Below, one piece after another: positions 20,948 to 28,221 of a DNA stretch of 32,450 bases; the first letter of the stretch is position 1; each line of letters opens with the position of its first letter. The DNA is from a virus: the IMG/VR virus record IMGVR_UViG_3300025327_000111, positions 1-32,450 of that record. One strand, 5' to 3'. The notes beneath the pieces were generated by a model, which saw only the letters and a program-made list of their open reading frames with translations, searched no databases and had not been told where the DNA came from. Both the position numbers and the translations under genes were made by a program.

Positions 20948-23719
20948 CTAGTTCCCTAACTGCTGGGTATCAGGAAGGGTGTAACCAAGAAGTAGAGCTT
21001 GTCCTGATACTAATAAAAGATCATAGAGAAGATTAGGAATCACTTGTAATTGAATTCCTAATCCTGTTGCTACTTTAATTGGATTAGTGAATACTATATG
21101 GTCTCCTATTCCAAATGATCCTCTAAACAAAATGTCATTAACTCCAAATGGCTCGAAAAATAAAATCCAGTCACTGATAAGAACATCAGAGGCAGTAAGG
21201 CCCAGTAGAGTATCGATTCCTACCGAAACAGCAGTTATGTAATGATTACGATTAGGCTCCCCCGCCTTTGTTGCCACGGCAATTGGGCTTCCTGGTGGAG
21301 GAACTCCATCATCAAATTCAATCCAAGATTCTAGGACACGCACCGTAGTCGGCACACCAGTAGCCAAAGTCGGCATATCAGCTTCTGGGAGTAAGGTAGT
21401 CTCTAGCTGGAATTCAGTTTGAGGATCTGGGCCGTTGAGATAACGAACTCGGAAACAACCAGCCCTGATAGGAAGAGTGATAGAACGGAGAAGACCGGCC
21501 AGAACTGTGTATTTGTCGAAGGGTCTCCAAGTTACTCCTCCATCCTCCGACCAATCAACTACAAGGCCATCCGTAGCAGAAGCTACGTCTGAGTAAGCGA
21601 ATATCCTAATCCCCTGGAAGTCGTCAAGATCAGGGTCGCAACAGTCTCCAATGAATTCTCCACCACCTGAAGCAGTTGGAGGAGAAAGGACGACGAAACC
21701 GGAAATCTCATCTACAGCAGCCCCAGTGAATGGCCAGGTTCCCGAGACTGCCCCAGCGACCGTTGGAACGATATCGTCAACGGAGTGTGACAGTGCTGCC
21801 GATGAAGTATCGATTCTCTCAGCAAAGCTCGTGATAGGTGTGAAAGTTCTAGCTCCTGCTCCTAGAACCATGGAAGCATAGACTACACCGTTGTTCACGG
21901 CAGAGGCCGGGCCGATGGAAACGGGGGAGATTCCTCCGGCCTGAGCAACCAAGTTCGATTCCAGGACCGGATCACCGACTGGGAGGAGATCTTGATAAGC
22001 AGAGATTGATCCGATAGCCTCGGCAGATGTATCAAATGTCCAAGTATAGGACGCTGGCTCCGCTGCTCCTGCTCGGAGCCACCAGAGGCTCATTTTAAGG
22101 GTGCCAAGAGATTCGTCTTGAATCAGAGTCCAACCTGTTGGAGGAATGATGGCTGGAGAAGCAATTTGTCCTGCTGTCAAAGCAACCATGGAACCGAGGA
22201 GGTTTTCCCCAGTTCCAACCCCACTTCCTGCAGATGTTCTTGTACCAGTATCTCCTCCTGCAACGAATACCTCATCATCAAGCGAACCGTTTGAGTCAGC
22301 TCGCTCAGTCATTCCAGCAGGCGTAGACCAAGTACCGGTTCCTGTAGTTCCTCCAAAATAGCAAGCCACTAATAACGTATTCGGGAAGGTGGCTGGAATC
22401 GAAGGGATAACAACATCATCCTCGACTACTCCAGATAGATCAGCGACACCAGAACTACCGTTAACCGGTGAACCTACATTTATTACATTACGGTAAGCAG
22501 ATATACGACCAAATGCGTTTCCGTTTCCACTTCCAGTTTGATGAATTATATTAAAAGAATGGATAACAGGCTCGCTGGCTGTTGCTCGTTTCCAAAACAA
22601 CAATTGCTGGAGAGGCTGCGCTCCAACAGGTGAATCATCTTCTCTGATCAGAGTCCAACCGACAGGAGGATTAACTACATCTGGTGTGACGCTGGTGGGA
22701 CTTGATATACCTATCTGAGCAATCATCACATCATCTAAAATAACACCGGCCGGTCTTGAAACAGGCAGATTGTTGCTCCCAGCTAGTATGCCAAGAGATA
22801 ATTGTACCCCAACCGCCACAAAGGTTGGTGTTGCGAAGGCAGTCGGAACAGGGGTTACTGCCACCATTTGGGAGACGACGAAAGTAGAGTTTAGGCCAAT
22901 ATCAGTCGTCGCACTACGAATACCTGTGGTCCCACCTGCACTGAAAACCTCATCATCAAGACAAGTACTGTTGGCACTCTCCACAGGGAGATCTCCATTG
23001 CCATCTGCTCGTTCAGTCATTCCGGCTGGGGGATTCCATCCTAATATCCCATTACCAGAAAATGTGGCAAGTAACAATGAAGCAGATGATACCCCAGAGA
23101 TAGATGGCGCAACTGCCGGATTAGCAGGAGATCCTGCGCTGATCTGTGATTGTCCAGAGCTACCAGAAATCGGGTTGCCAGTAGTAACAATATTTATATA
23201 GGCAGCAATCCGGGCAAGAACTACACCGCCAGTAAGAGATGAATTAATAGTGAAGGTATAAGTGGCAGGCTCAGCGGCAGTAGCTCTTTTCCAAAATAGG
23301 AAGACATGAACTGTACCACTCATGTCGTCTCTAATCGGAGTCCAACCTGCTGGGGGGACTATTGTTGGGTTGACAACCGATCCTGTTTCTATCTGTGCAA
23401 AAAGAAAATCATTTAAAACAGTACCAGTTGGCTTAGTAATAATAATTGATTCGCTGGTTGAATCCTGTGCATTCGTTGCATCTGGAGACACAGAACGGAA
23501 CGTCGGAAGAGTAGCCCCACCAGCACCCTTAGCAGCTATAGAAGCCACCATAATATCGTCAGCAACTACCCCAGCAGGCTTCGTAATAGGCAGTGAAGCA
23601 ACAGCTGAACCAGATGCTGAGGATGCAGCAACGAAGGAAGAAGGCGGAGCGCCACCTAATAGAGCACCACCTGTAACACTGTTACATTCGCTTAACCGGG
23701 TGGCCCACTTTCTAGACAT
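20948..23719 (-). CDS. Large fibre/decoration protein with repeated domains
   Basis: The best start is ATG 23719, three bases past the upstream stop and after AGGAG, giving 923 aa. Repeated beta-rich units are recognisable: one from about residue 94 to 291, one from 320 to 517 and a diverged third from 520 to 681. Shared blocks are KPxGxxxDDxMxAxI, PPxGWTxIRxD, LFWKRATAxEP, GSSG, PAGMTERAD, DDEVFxAGG and MVAxT. After about 687 comes a different region (GLVVDWSEDGGVTWRPFD, FRVRYLNGPDPQTEFQL) typical of phage structural beta domains, and a last 90-110 residues starting near NRNHYITAV shared with the next upstream gene. It is probably a head or tail fibre; a bacterial-adhesin-like origin of the repeats is possible. 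Confidence 0.72.
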   Translation of the reverse strand: MSRKWATRLSECNSVTGGALLGGAPPSSFVAASSASGSAVASLPITKPAGVVADDIMVASIAAKGAGGATLPTFRSVSPDATNAQDSTSESIIITKPTGTVLNDFLFAQIETGSVVNPTIVPPAGWTPIRDDMSGTVHVFLFWKRATAAEPATYTFTINSSLTGGVVLARIAAYINIVTTGNPISGSSGQSQISAGSPANPAVAPSISGVSSASLLLATFSGNGILGWNPPAGMTERADGNGDLPVESANSTCLDDEVFSAGGTTGIRSATTDIGLNSTFVVSQMVAVTPVPTAFATPTFVAVGVQLSLGILAGSNNLPVSRPAGVILDDVMIAQIGISSPTSVTPDVVNPPVGWTLIREDDSPVGAQPLQQLLFWKRATASEPVIHSFNIIHQTGSGNGNAFGRISAYRNVINVGSPVNGSSGVADLSGVVEDDVVIPSIPATFPNTLLVACYFGGTTGTGTWSTPAGMTERADSNGSLDDEVFVAGGDTGTRTSAGSGVGTGENLLGSMVALTAGQIASPAIIPPTGWTLIQDESLGTLKMSLWWLRAGAAEPASYTWTFDTSAEAIGSISAYQDLLPVGDPVLESNLVAQAGGISPVSIGPASAVNNGVVYASMVLGAGARTFTPITSFAERIDTSSAALSHSVDDIVPTVAGAVSGTWPFTGAAVDEISGFVVLSPPTASGGGEFIGDCCDPDLDDFQGIRIFAYSDVASATDGLVVDWSEDGGVTWRPFDKYTVLAGLLRSITLPIRAGCFRVRYLNGPDPQTEFQLETTLLPEADMPTLATGVPTTVRVLESWIEFDDGVPPPGSPIAVATKAGEPNRNHYITAVSVGIDTLLGLTASDVLISDWILFFEPFGVNDILFRGSFGIGDHIVFTNPIKVATGLGIQLQVIPNLLYDLLLVSGQALLLGYTLPDTQQLGN

Positions 23720-23721
23720 TC

Positions 23722-24711
23722 CTAAACTCCTGTATAGCCAATAAGGGTGATCTTCCCGATAACATTGATTCCTCCGGGCCCCAGCGTCAAAACCACTGAT
23801 GTATTCACAGGGCACTGAATTGGGAAAGTAAACATGTAATCGAAATTCTCGTCAACAAATTGATCGATAAGTGTGCCGCCCGATGCAAGCGTGTATGTCT
23901 TTCCAGTTGTTGGGCTGACATCATAGCCTAGCAGAATCGCTGTGATGTAGTGCCGCAATCCGACTTCCGCTGGCCGTGTGATGACTACGGCCGTGTTGCC
24001 AGCGCTTGTAGCATTCATAGTCCAAGTGGCTGGTTGTGCTGTAGAGGTAACTGTGCCAGTTACACAAACACAGTCATCCAGATGAACTATAACAGGTTCA
24101 TTTGGTACATTATTAATCGTTACTCCGCCAGTAATACAAACACACTCATCTAGATGAACAATAATAGGCTCTTCACCTGGGCAGATAGTAACGGAATCCT
24201 CAGCGCAGGTTAGGGGCCTAATATCAAAGTTATTTCCAGTTACTCCGACCGTTCCACCATCAAGTACAACTACTATGGGTTCAGCCCCGGGACAAATGGT
24301 TACGGAGTCCTCTGCACAGGTAAGAGGACGAATATCGAAATTGTTACCTGTTACGCCAACTGTACCGCCGTCGAGGATGACTACTATTGGCTCATCGCCT
24401 GGGCAAATTGTGACTGAATCCTCAGCACAGGTAAGAGGTCTAATATCAAAGTTATTGCCAGTAACTCCAATAGTTCCACCATCAAGCACTACTACAATAG
24501 GATCATCACCTGGGCAGATAGTGATTGAATCAGTAGAACAGTCCCGAGGCGCTTGGACGAAAGTACCAGAAACTGCGATTGGCTCATCAAGGTGGACAAT
24601 CCAGGGAGTAGTTCCTTGACAGACGGTTACGGAATCAGTGAGACAGTCCAGGTGACAACACCCTCCGCTACCGCCACCCGATGTACAAGGATTTGGAGTT
24701 ACAAAGCTCAC
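23722..24711 (-). CDS. Repeat-containing structural protein, shares C-terminal domain with next gene
   Basis: The 329-aa protein starts at GTG 24711 in a GTGA overlap with a 51-aa gene. After a Cys/Gly-rich N-terminus comes a run of repeats: a diverged unit (23-57), three near-identical 37-residue units (58-94, 95-131, 132-168), and partial units to about 219. Each has CxxDSVTICPG, then PIVVxLDGGT, then GVTGNN. The regular spacing suggests a beta-solenoid or strand-stacking shaft. The last 90 residues (RHYITAILLGY onward) resemble the end of the downstream 923-aa protein, implying a common attachment or trimerisation function. It lies between capsid and neck genes, so a head decoration fibre is a fair guess. 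Confidence 0.7.
   Translation of the reverse strand: MSFVTPNPCTSGGGSGGCCHLDCLTDSVTVCQGTTPWIVHLDEPIAVSGTFVQAPRDCSTDSITICPGDDPIVVVLDGGTIGVTGNNFDIRPLTCAEDSVTICPGDEPIVVILDGGTVGVTGNNFDIRPLTCAEDSVTICPGAEPIVVVLDGGTVGVTGNNFDIRPLTCAEDSVTICPGEEPIIVHLDECVCITGGVTINNVPNEPVIVHLDDCVCVTGTVTSTAQPATWTMNATSAGNTAVVITRPAEVGLRHYITAILLGYDVSPTTGKTYTLASGGTLIDQFVDENFDYMFTFPIQCPVNTSVVLTLGPGGINVIGKITLIGYTGV
24208..24540 (-). repeat. Three in-frame 111-bp tandem coding repeats
   Basis: Three 37-codon units (24430-24540, 24319-24429, 24208-24318) encode nearly the same 37 residues. The DNA copies differ at many third positions while the amino acids stay constant, for example the encoding of CAEDSVTICPG. This shows selection on the protein after duplication rather than a very recent copy event. 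Diverged partial units lie on both sides. Confidence 0.9.
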
Positions 24712-24863
24712 TTAGAAGTCTTTCCAGACGGAAGTGATGTTATCCGGGCTATGTTATGGCTGACCATTTTGGCTGTGCCGCCGACACTTAGTATCTTGTG
24801 TATGAAGGAGAATAGCTCAGAATGAGAGCCTTGAAATTCATCTCCCACCTGAAACCTAGCCAT
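24708..24863 (-). CDS. Small unknown protein, 51 aa
   Basis: ATG 24863 lies just inside the end of the homing endonuclease gene (8-base overlap) and the stop TGA at 24708-24710 overlaps the GTG start of the repeat protein (GTGA). The peptide begins MARFQVGDEFQG and ends PSGKTSK. It fills almost the whole 144-base interval between two larger genes. The double overlap in an operon that uses this arrangement throughout is good evidence for translation. No family is recognised. It might be a native gene displaced or a remnant left at the endonuclease insertion. Confidence 0.6.
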   Translation of the reverse strand: MARFQVGDEFQGSHSELFSFIHKILSVGGTAKMVSHNIARITSLPSGKTSK

Positions 24864-25410
24864 TACGCTCTTTTTGTCTCTCTAATTTACAAGTTCGACA
24901 ATGGCGTTCACCAGAGGGGGTGAAATAAGCATGTTCCAGACTAGTTTGATCGTGTCCTTTGAAACAGGTTTTCTTTTTTAGAGGACCGTAATTCCGATTA
25001 CTACTAAATTTAGACATAAGTTCAGTTTGATTTGCGATATATTCTCTATGCTCCTTTTGCATCTCTAGAATTCTCTCAATAACTTCTGCAGCTGCTAATC
25101 GTCGTCGTTCACTTAAAAGAGGTACAATAGAGCAAAGAAGATGAGCAATATCATTTGCGGCGCCAACATGCCAGCGCTTCATAGGTTTATCTCCAAGTTG
25201 TGTTTCACTTGGAGTAAAATCATAGATTTTACCTATACCAGTTATAGTCTGTAAACGTTCAATTGTATCGAAATCACACATACTTACAACAATATTAGGT
25301 TGCTTTCGAGCGAATCCCATAGAACCTTCGCCTTCGATAATCCCAGCAACCCATCCAATTTCTACAAGATTCATACGATTAATAGAAGTTTTCTTTAGAT
25401 ATTTAATCAT
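24856..25410 (-). CDS. LAGLIDADG homing endonuclease with zinc-binding C-terminus
   Basis: Starting at ATG 25410, one base past the upstream stop codon, the protein is 184 aa; a longer frame to 25491 would overlap the upstream gene heavily. The single LAGLIDADG helix reads WVAGIIEGEGSMGF (about 20-33), with acidic catalytic E. VVSMCDFDTIERLQTITG, KIYDF and RWHVGAANDIAHLL match the core fold. The tail has CFKGHDQTSLEH and RHCRTCKLERQKER, a CxxGH...CxxC zinc-finger-like module seen with phage HNH nucleases. It separates the capsid-associated gene from the fibre genes. The single motif implies a homodimer. Confidence 0.88.
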   Translation of the reverse strand: MIKYLKKTSINRMNLVEIGWVAGIIEGEGSMGFARKQPNIVVSMCDFDTIERLQTITGIGKIYDFTPSETQLGDKPMKRWHVGAANDIAHLLCSIVPLLSERRRLAAAEVIERILEMQKEHREYIANQTELMSKFSSNRNYGPLKKKTCFKGHDQTSLEHAYFTPSGERHCRTCKLERQKERNG

Positions 25411-25411
25411 C

Positions 25412-26293
25412 TTATACACACGGTCCAGAACAAAGCGCAACTTGCACGGCAAAGAGGCAGCACACGAACGACAGAGCCCACTCAGTCTCAAGACGAACAG
25501 TTAGATCGTTAACCTGCTTGTCGAAAGCTTCTTCTAGTTCAGGAGGATTGAAGAAGGCTTCGCCTCTCCAACCAACGATTTCACTTGTTGCGAAGATCCA
25601 GGTTGTGCCGTCAACTGGAGCGACACCTGCGGGACCAGTGCCAGGATACCCGGCGCCAGCAATTACCTTGTTGCAGGAGAAAGTCTCAAGTCGGTCCTCT
25701 CGGCGTACCAGAAGATCGGCAGTGGCGAAGAAGGGGACTGCGCCAAAATTCATGTGGATGGTGCCAGGGCCTGGCCAGCAGTCAGCGAGGGCTGATTCAA
25801 GGACGCCCAAGGCGGCTACAGGAGAAAGAGCAACACCTGGGGATAGATCAACTGGAACGATTCCGCAGGAAGGATTGCCGAAGGCGAGGCTAGGGCTTAC
25901 TGGGCCATTAGAGGTGGTGCCGGTCCAGAAGATGTTCTCTAGCGCCCGTTCAACGTTCGCACCATAACGATCTTTGACTATCTGGTAAAACTGCTCACCG
26001 GTCCAGCCAACAGGAGGACAAGATAAACTTGAGTAAACTATAAAAGGATCTGATTCGCAAAAATCGACACCACGGTCAAAAGACTTGGCAGGAAGATCCG
26101 GGCCACCAGTTACTGGGGGGCACTCAGCAAAGGTTGAGTCGAGATCTGAGCAGAACCAGCTGGGGACTTGGACACCAGACCTCCAGTGCGGGTCCGTAGG
26201 TTCAGTTAATGACTGGAGGCCGGTCAACAGGCCGTAGCAGTGCCGGTCCGGCTGGGGCGGGTCCAGAATTAGGCCCGGCGGAATTAAAGCCAT
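25412..26293 (-). CDS. Capsid-associated structural protein downstream of major capsid
   Basis: The 293-aa protein follows the capsid gene and a hairpin, and starts at ATG 26293 after TGGAGGAAAC. It contains early DPHWRSGVQVPSW, cysteines in FCSDLD and SCPPVGW, then GEQFYQIVKDRYGANVERAL, ALGVLESALADCWPGPGTIH, NKVIAGAGYPGTGP and TWIFATSEIVGWRGE. The helix followed by the GAGYxGTGP and TWIFATSE blocks recalls HK97-fold proteins, so it might be a second capsid or vertex (pentamer-like) protein. A minor head protein is the simple alternative. It is not a membrane protein, though its last 25 residues are hydrophobic and cysteine-rich. Confidence 0.6.
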   Translation of the reverse strand: MALIPPGLILDPPQPDRHCYGLLTGLQSLTEPTDPHWRSGVQVPSWFCSDLDSTFAECPPVTGGPDLPAKSFDRGVDFCESDPFIVYSSLSCPPVGWTGEQFYQIVKDRYGANVERALENIFWTGTTSNGPVSPSLAFGNPSCGIVPVDLSPGVALSPVAALGVLESALADCWPGPGTIHMNFGAVPFFATADLLVRREDRLETFSCNKVIAGAGYPGTGPAGVAPVDGTTWIFATSEIVGWRGEAFFNPPELEEAFDKQVNDLTVRLETEWALSFVCCLFAVQVALCSGPCV

Positions 26294-26320
26294 GTTTCCT
26301 CCAGAAAGAAGTCTTAGGTT

Positions 26321-26350
26321 GAGGGGAGGAGCCTTTCGGCCCCTCCCCTC
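26321..26350 (-). promoter_or_regulatory. Strong GAAA-tetraloop hairpin after major capsid gene
   Basis: In the transcript, arms of 13 bases (26338-26350 and 26321-26333) pair completely with one G.U wobble and close on a GAAA tetraloop, a very stable GNRA-type loop. It begins 11 bases after the capsid stop. The sequence after it is AACCUAAGACUUCUUUCU, not a clean U-run, so it may cause partial termination or shield the 3' end of the abundant capsid message. Confidence 0.65.
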
Positions 26351-26360
26351 GATATATCAA

Positions 26361-27986
26361 TTAAGCAGCAGGACAAGCAGCCGTGTCGTCAGCGTTGACA
26401 TTACGACCACCAACCGTACCGAGCGGGCAAATGGGAACTGTCACCAAAACACCTCTTGGCCCTCTACGGCCTATACAATAGAAGTCTTCAGTGAAAATAT
26501 TATAGTCGTTGACTGCATTGAGTACACTATCCCTCGTAATCCCGAGATCCAGCGTCCCACCATCGAACTGAACGTAAGATCCAGGAGTATTGAACAGGAT
26601 CTGAACAGTTGCGGGCCAGGTAAGAGTATTACCAGGAACGGGATCCTCAAGTGCCTGCCAGAAGGACAGGAAGTTGATAGAAACACCGAAACTAGCAAAC
26701 CATGCCCGAATAGTGGCATCAGACACTAGCCCGGAGTTGCCAACCCCACCAAAGTCCTGGCGAGCGATGTCAGCCCGGATGGCTTCCTTCAGCCAGCAAG
26801 GAGCCCAAGCCTCAACTAGTGAGTCACAGCAGTGCCCATTACGGTCACGGTAGGCCTGCACTTCAAGAAGAAGAGCAGCAACAACCGCTGAACCAGCAGC
26901 AAATGTGGCTCCAACCGTGACAGCATCAGCATCTGCAATAACGGCGTTGATCTTGAAAAGGCTCTCGGCACGGTCATGCAGGAAGAATACCCGGTTGAGG
27001 AACCAACGAACCTGCTCAGGATATGCCCGGTCGATGAGGTTGCCGACGATCACGCAAACGCCGTGGGCATCAAGACGGCACTCTTCAAACTCAGGACAGT
27101 CCACTCTGATACAAGGCTTAGTGGGCTGGCCAGTTACGGCAGCGATGTCATCAGCCTCGGTCCAGATCCAGTCAACCACGTCAGTGAAATCAATTGGCGC
27201 AAAAGTTGGCCAACGAACTCCGCCTCGGTTAGCCCGGAAAGTAGGCAGAGAGAAGAGTGCAGGACGAGGACAGACAGACTCATACAGATCGTAGAGGATT
27301 TCAGAAGGAGCGCACCAACCACCAGCAGCGAGAAGAGTTTCATAATTCTTCACACTAGCAAGGTCGTTGATGGCCTGCCAAGCATCGCTCTGGTTCATCT
27401 GAGTGAGATCAAAGCCGTCCCGGAACTGCTTCTCCATCGTGGCAATAGGGAACTTCTGCTTGCTGTTCCCAATGACACGGGCCTTCTGATAAACAGCGTT
27501 TGCCAAGCCGCCCATGTCGAGGCTAGAACCCATCTGAACCTGAGGGATGTCCGCTGCGGCGGTGATCACCAAGCGGGGGCTAGCAGGAGCCTCAGGAACA
27601 GCCGTAGAGGGCACAGGCGCCTTTGCAACCACAGGAGCGGGCTCCGGTGGCTCAACAGGCTCTGAGGCCGCTACAACAGGCGCTGGAGGCGCTGGTGCGG
27701 GAACGGGAGCAGGAGCCGCTATAACAACCGGCTCAGGCACAGGCTCGGGGGTGGGCTCTGGGGCGTCCAGATCTGCCAGAGTGGAAGCGAACTCCGCACG
27801 AGAAGCACGCTCAGCCTTTAGAGCAGGACGAGAAGCCTTGATAGCAGCTAGCTCCGCGACGTCATCCCCAGTTGGATGCTCCACGCTCCGGAGAGCAGCA
27901 AGGCGCTCATTTGCCTTACCTTCTAGCTCATTTATCGCCTCGTCGGATAGCCCACCGAGGCTGTCGGGAAGAGCGAAACGCTCCAT
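26361..27986 (-). CDS. Major capsid protein with fused scaffold-like N-terminus
   Basis: The 541-aa protein starts at ATG 27986 behind a strong AGGAGGT site. Residues 1-75 are helical and charged (LSDEAINELEGKANERLAAL), like an HK97 delta-domain scaffold. Residues about 76-136 are a Pro/Ala/Glu/Val linker with PEPTPEPVPEPV and alternating PAP repeats. From about 140 the HK97-fold capsid follows: MEKQFRDGFDLTQ, APSEILYDLYESVCPRPALF, GGVRWPTF, a CPEFEECRLDAHGVCV cysteine loop, and ending DFYCIGRRGPRGVLVTVPIC. The scaffold and linker are expected to be cut off by the upstream protease. The mature capsid protein should be about 400 aa. Confidence 0.92.
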   Translation of the reverse strand: MERFALPDSLGGLSDEAINELEGKANERLAALRSVEHPTGDDVAELAAIKASRPALKAERASRAEFASTLADLDAPEPTPEPVPEPVVIAAPAPVPAPAPPAPVVAASEPVEPPEPAPVVAKAPVPSTAVPEAPASPRLVITAAADIPQVQMGSSLDMGGLANAVYQKARVIGNSKQKFPIATMEKQFRDGFDLTQMNQSDAWQAINDLASVKNYETLLAAGGWCAPSEILYDLYESVCPRPALFSLPTFRANRGGVRWPTFAPIDFTDVVDWIWTEADDIAAVTGQPTKPCIRVDCPEFEECRLDAHGVCVIVGNLIDRAYPEQVRWFLNRVFFLHDRAESLFKINAVIADADAVTVGATFAAGSAVVAALLLEVQAYRDRNGHCCDSLVEAWAPCWLKEAIRADIARQDFGGVGNSGLVSDATIRAWFASFGVSINFLSFWQALEDPVPGNTLTWPATVQILFNTPGSYVQFDGGTLDLGITRDSVLNAVNDYNIFTEDFYCIGRRGPRGVLVTVPICPLGTVGGRNVNADDTAACPAA

Positions 27987-28041
27987 TATTACCTCCTAGC
28001 CCTTAGGGCTGTCGTAGTTACTGCTATTAGCATACTATAAC

Positions 28042-28221
28042 TTATCCTGCACGGCTAGTTATACGCACACGGCCGCCTGCCGCTGTGGCAGCCTTCCGAG
28101 CATCTTCAACAGAAGAAAACTCGGCAACTAAGGCCCCTTTTGGATCGAGGGCCTGAAATATTGTAGATCTAGCTTGACCAACAACTCCCTGAGTTTTTCC
28201 TTTATTACAGCCGCAACCCAT
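28042..28221 (-). CDS. Small head-region protein, 59 aa
   Basis: ATG 28221 directly follows the stop of the protease gene (TAA then ATG) and has GGAGGAA just upstream. The 59-aa product starts MGCGCNKGKTQGVVG and continues with a compact alpha/beta pattern (TIFQALDPKGALVAEFSS, VEDARKAATAAGG) to the stop at 28042-28044. Small proteins with an N-terminal GCGC or CGC motif are common in actinophage head operons, but their function is unknown. The 55 bases between it and the capsid gene contain only a small 5-bp hairpin next to the capsid ribosome-binding site. Confidence 0.75.
   Translation of the reverse strand: MGCGCNKGKTQGVVGQARSTIFQALDPKGALVAEFSSVEDARKAATAAGGRVRITSRAG

Noticed and set aside
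22770-23201. Plus-strand frames of 140-143 codons opposite the large fibre gene
   Set aside because: They are antisense shadows of the beta-repeat coding sequence without starts preceded by a ribosome-binding site.
23720-23815. Longer N-terminus for the 923-aa fibre protein
   Set aside because: It would overlap the upstream gene by 94 bases, while ATG 23719 has an AGGAG site and sits three bases after the upstream stop.
24208-24540. Regularly spaced repeats that could suggest a CRISPR array
   Set aside because: The period is 111 bp, the units are contiguous and in frame, and differences fall mainly at third codon positions, so they are coding repeats of a structural protein.
26976-27665. 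Long plus-strand open frame (229 codons) opposite the capsid gene
   Set aside because: It is antisense to a clearly conserved capsid coding region and shows no protein-like domains.
27547-27999. Plus-strand Gly/Ala/Thr-rich frame (150 codons)
   Set aside because: This is the reverse reading of the Pro/Ala linker of the capsid protein, which produces long open low-complexity frames by chance.
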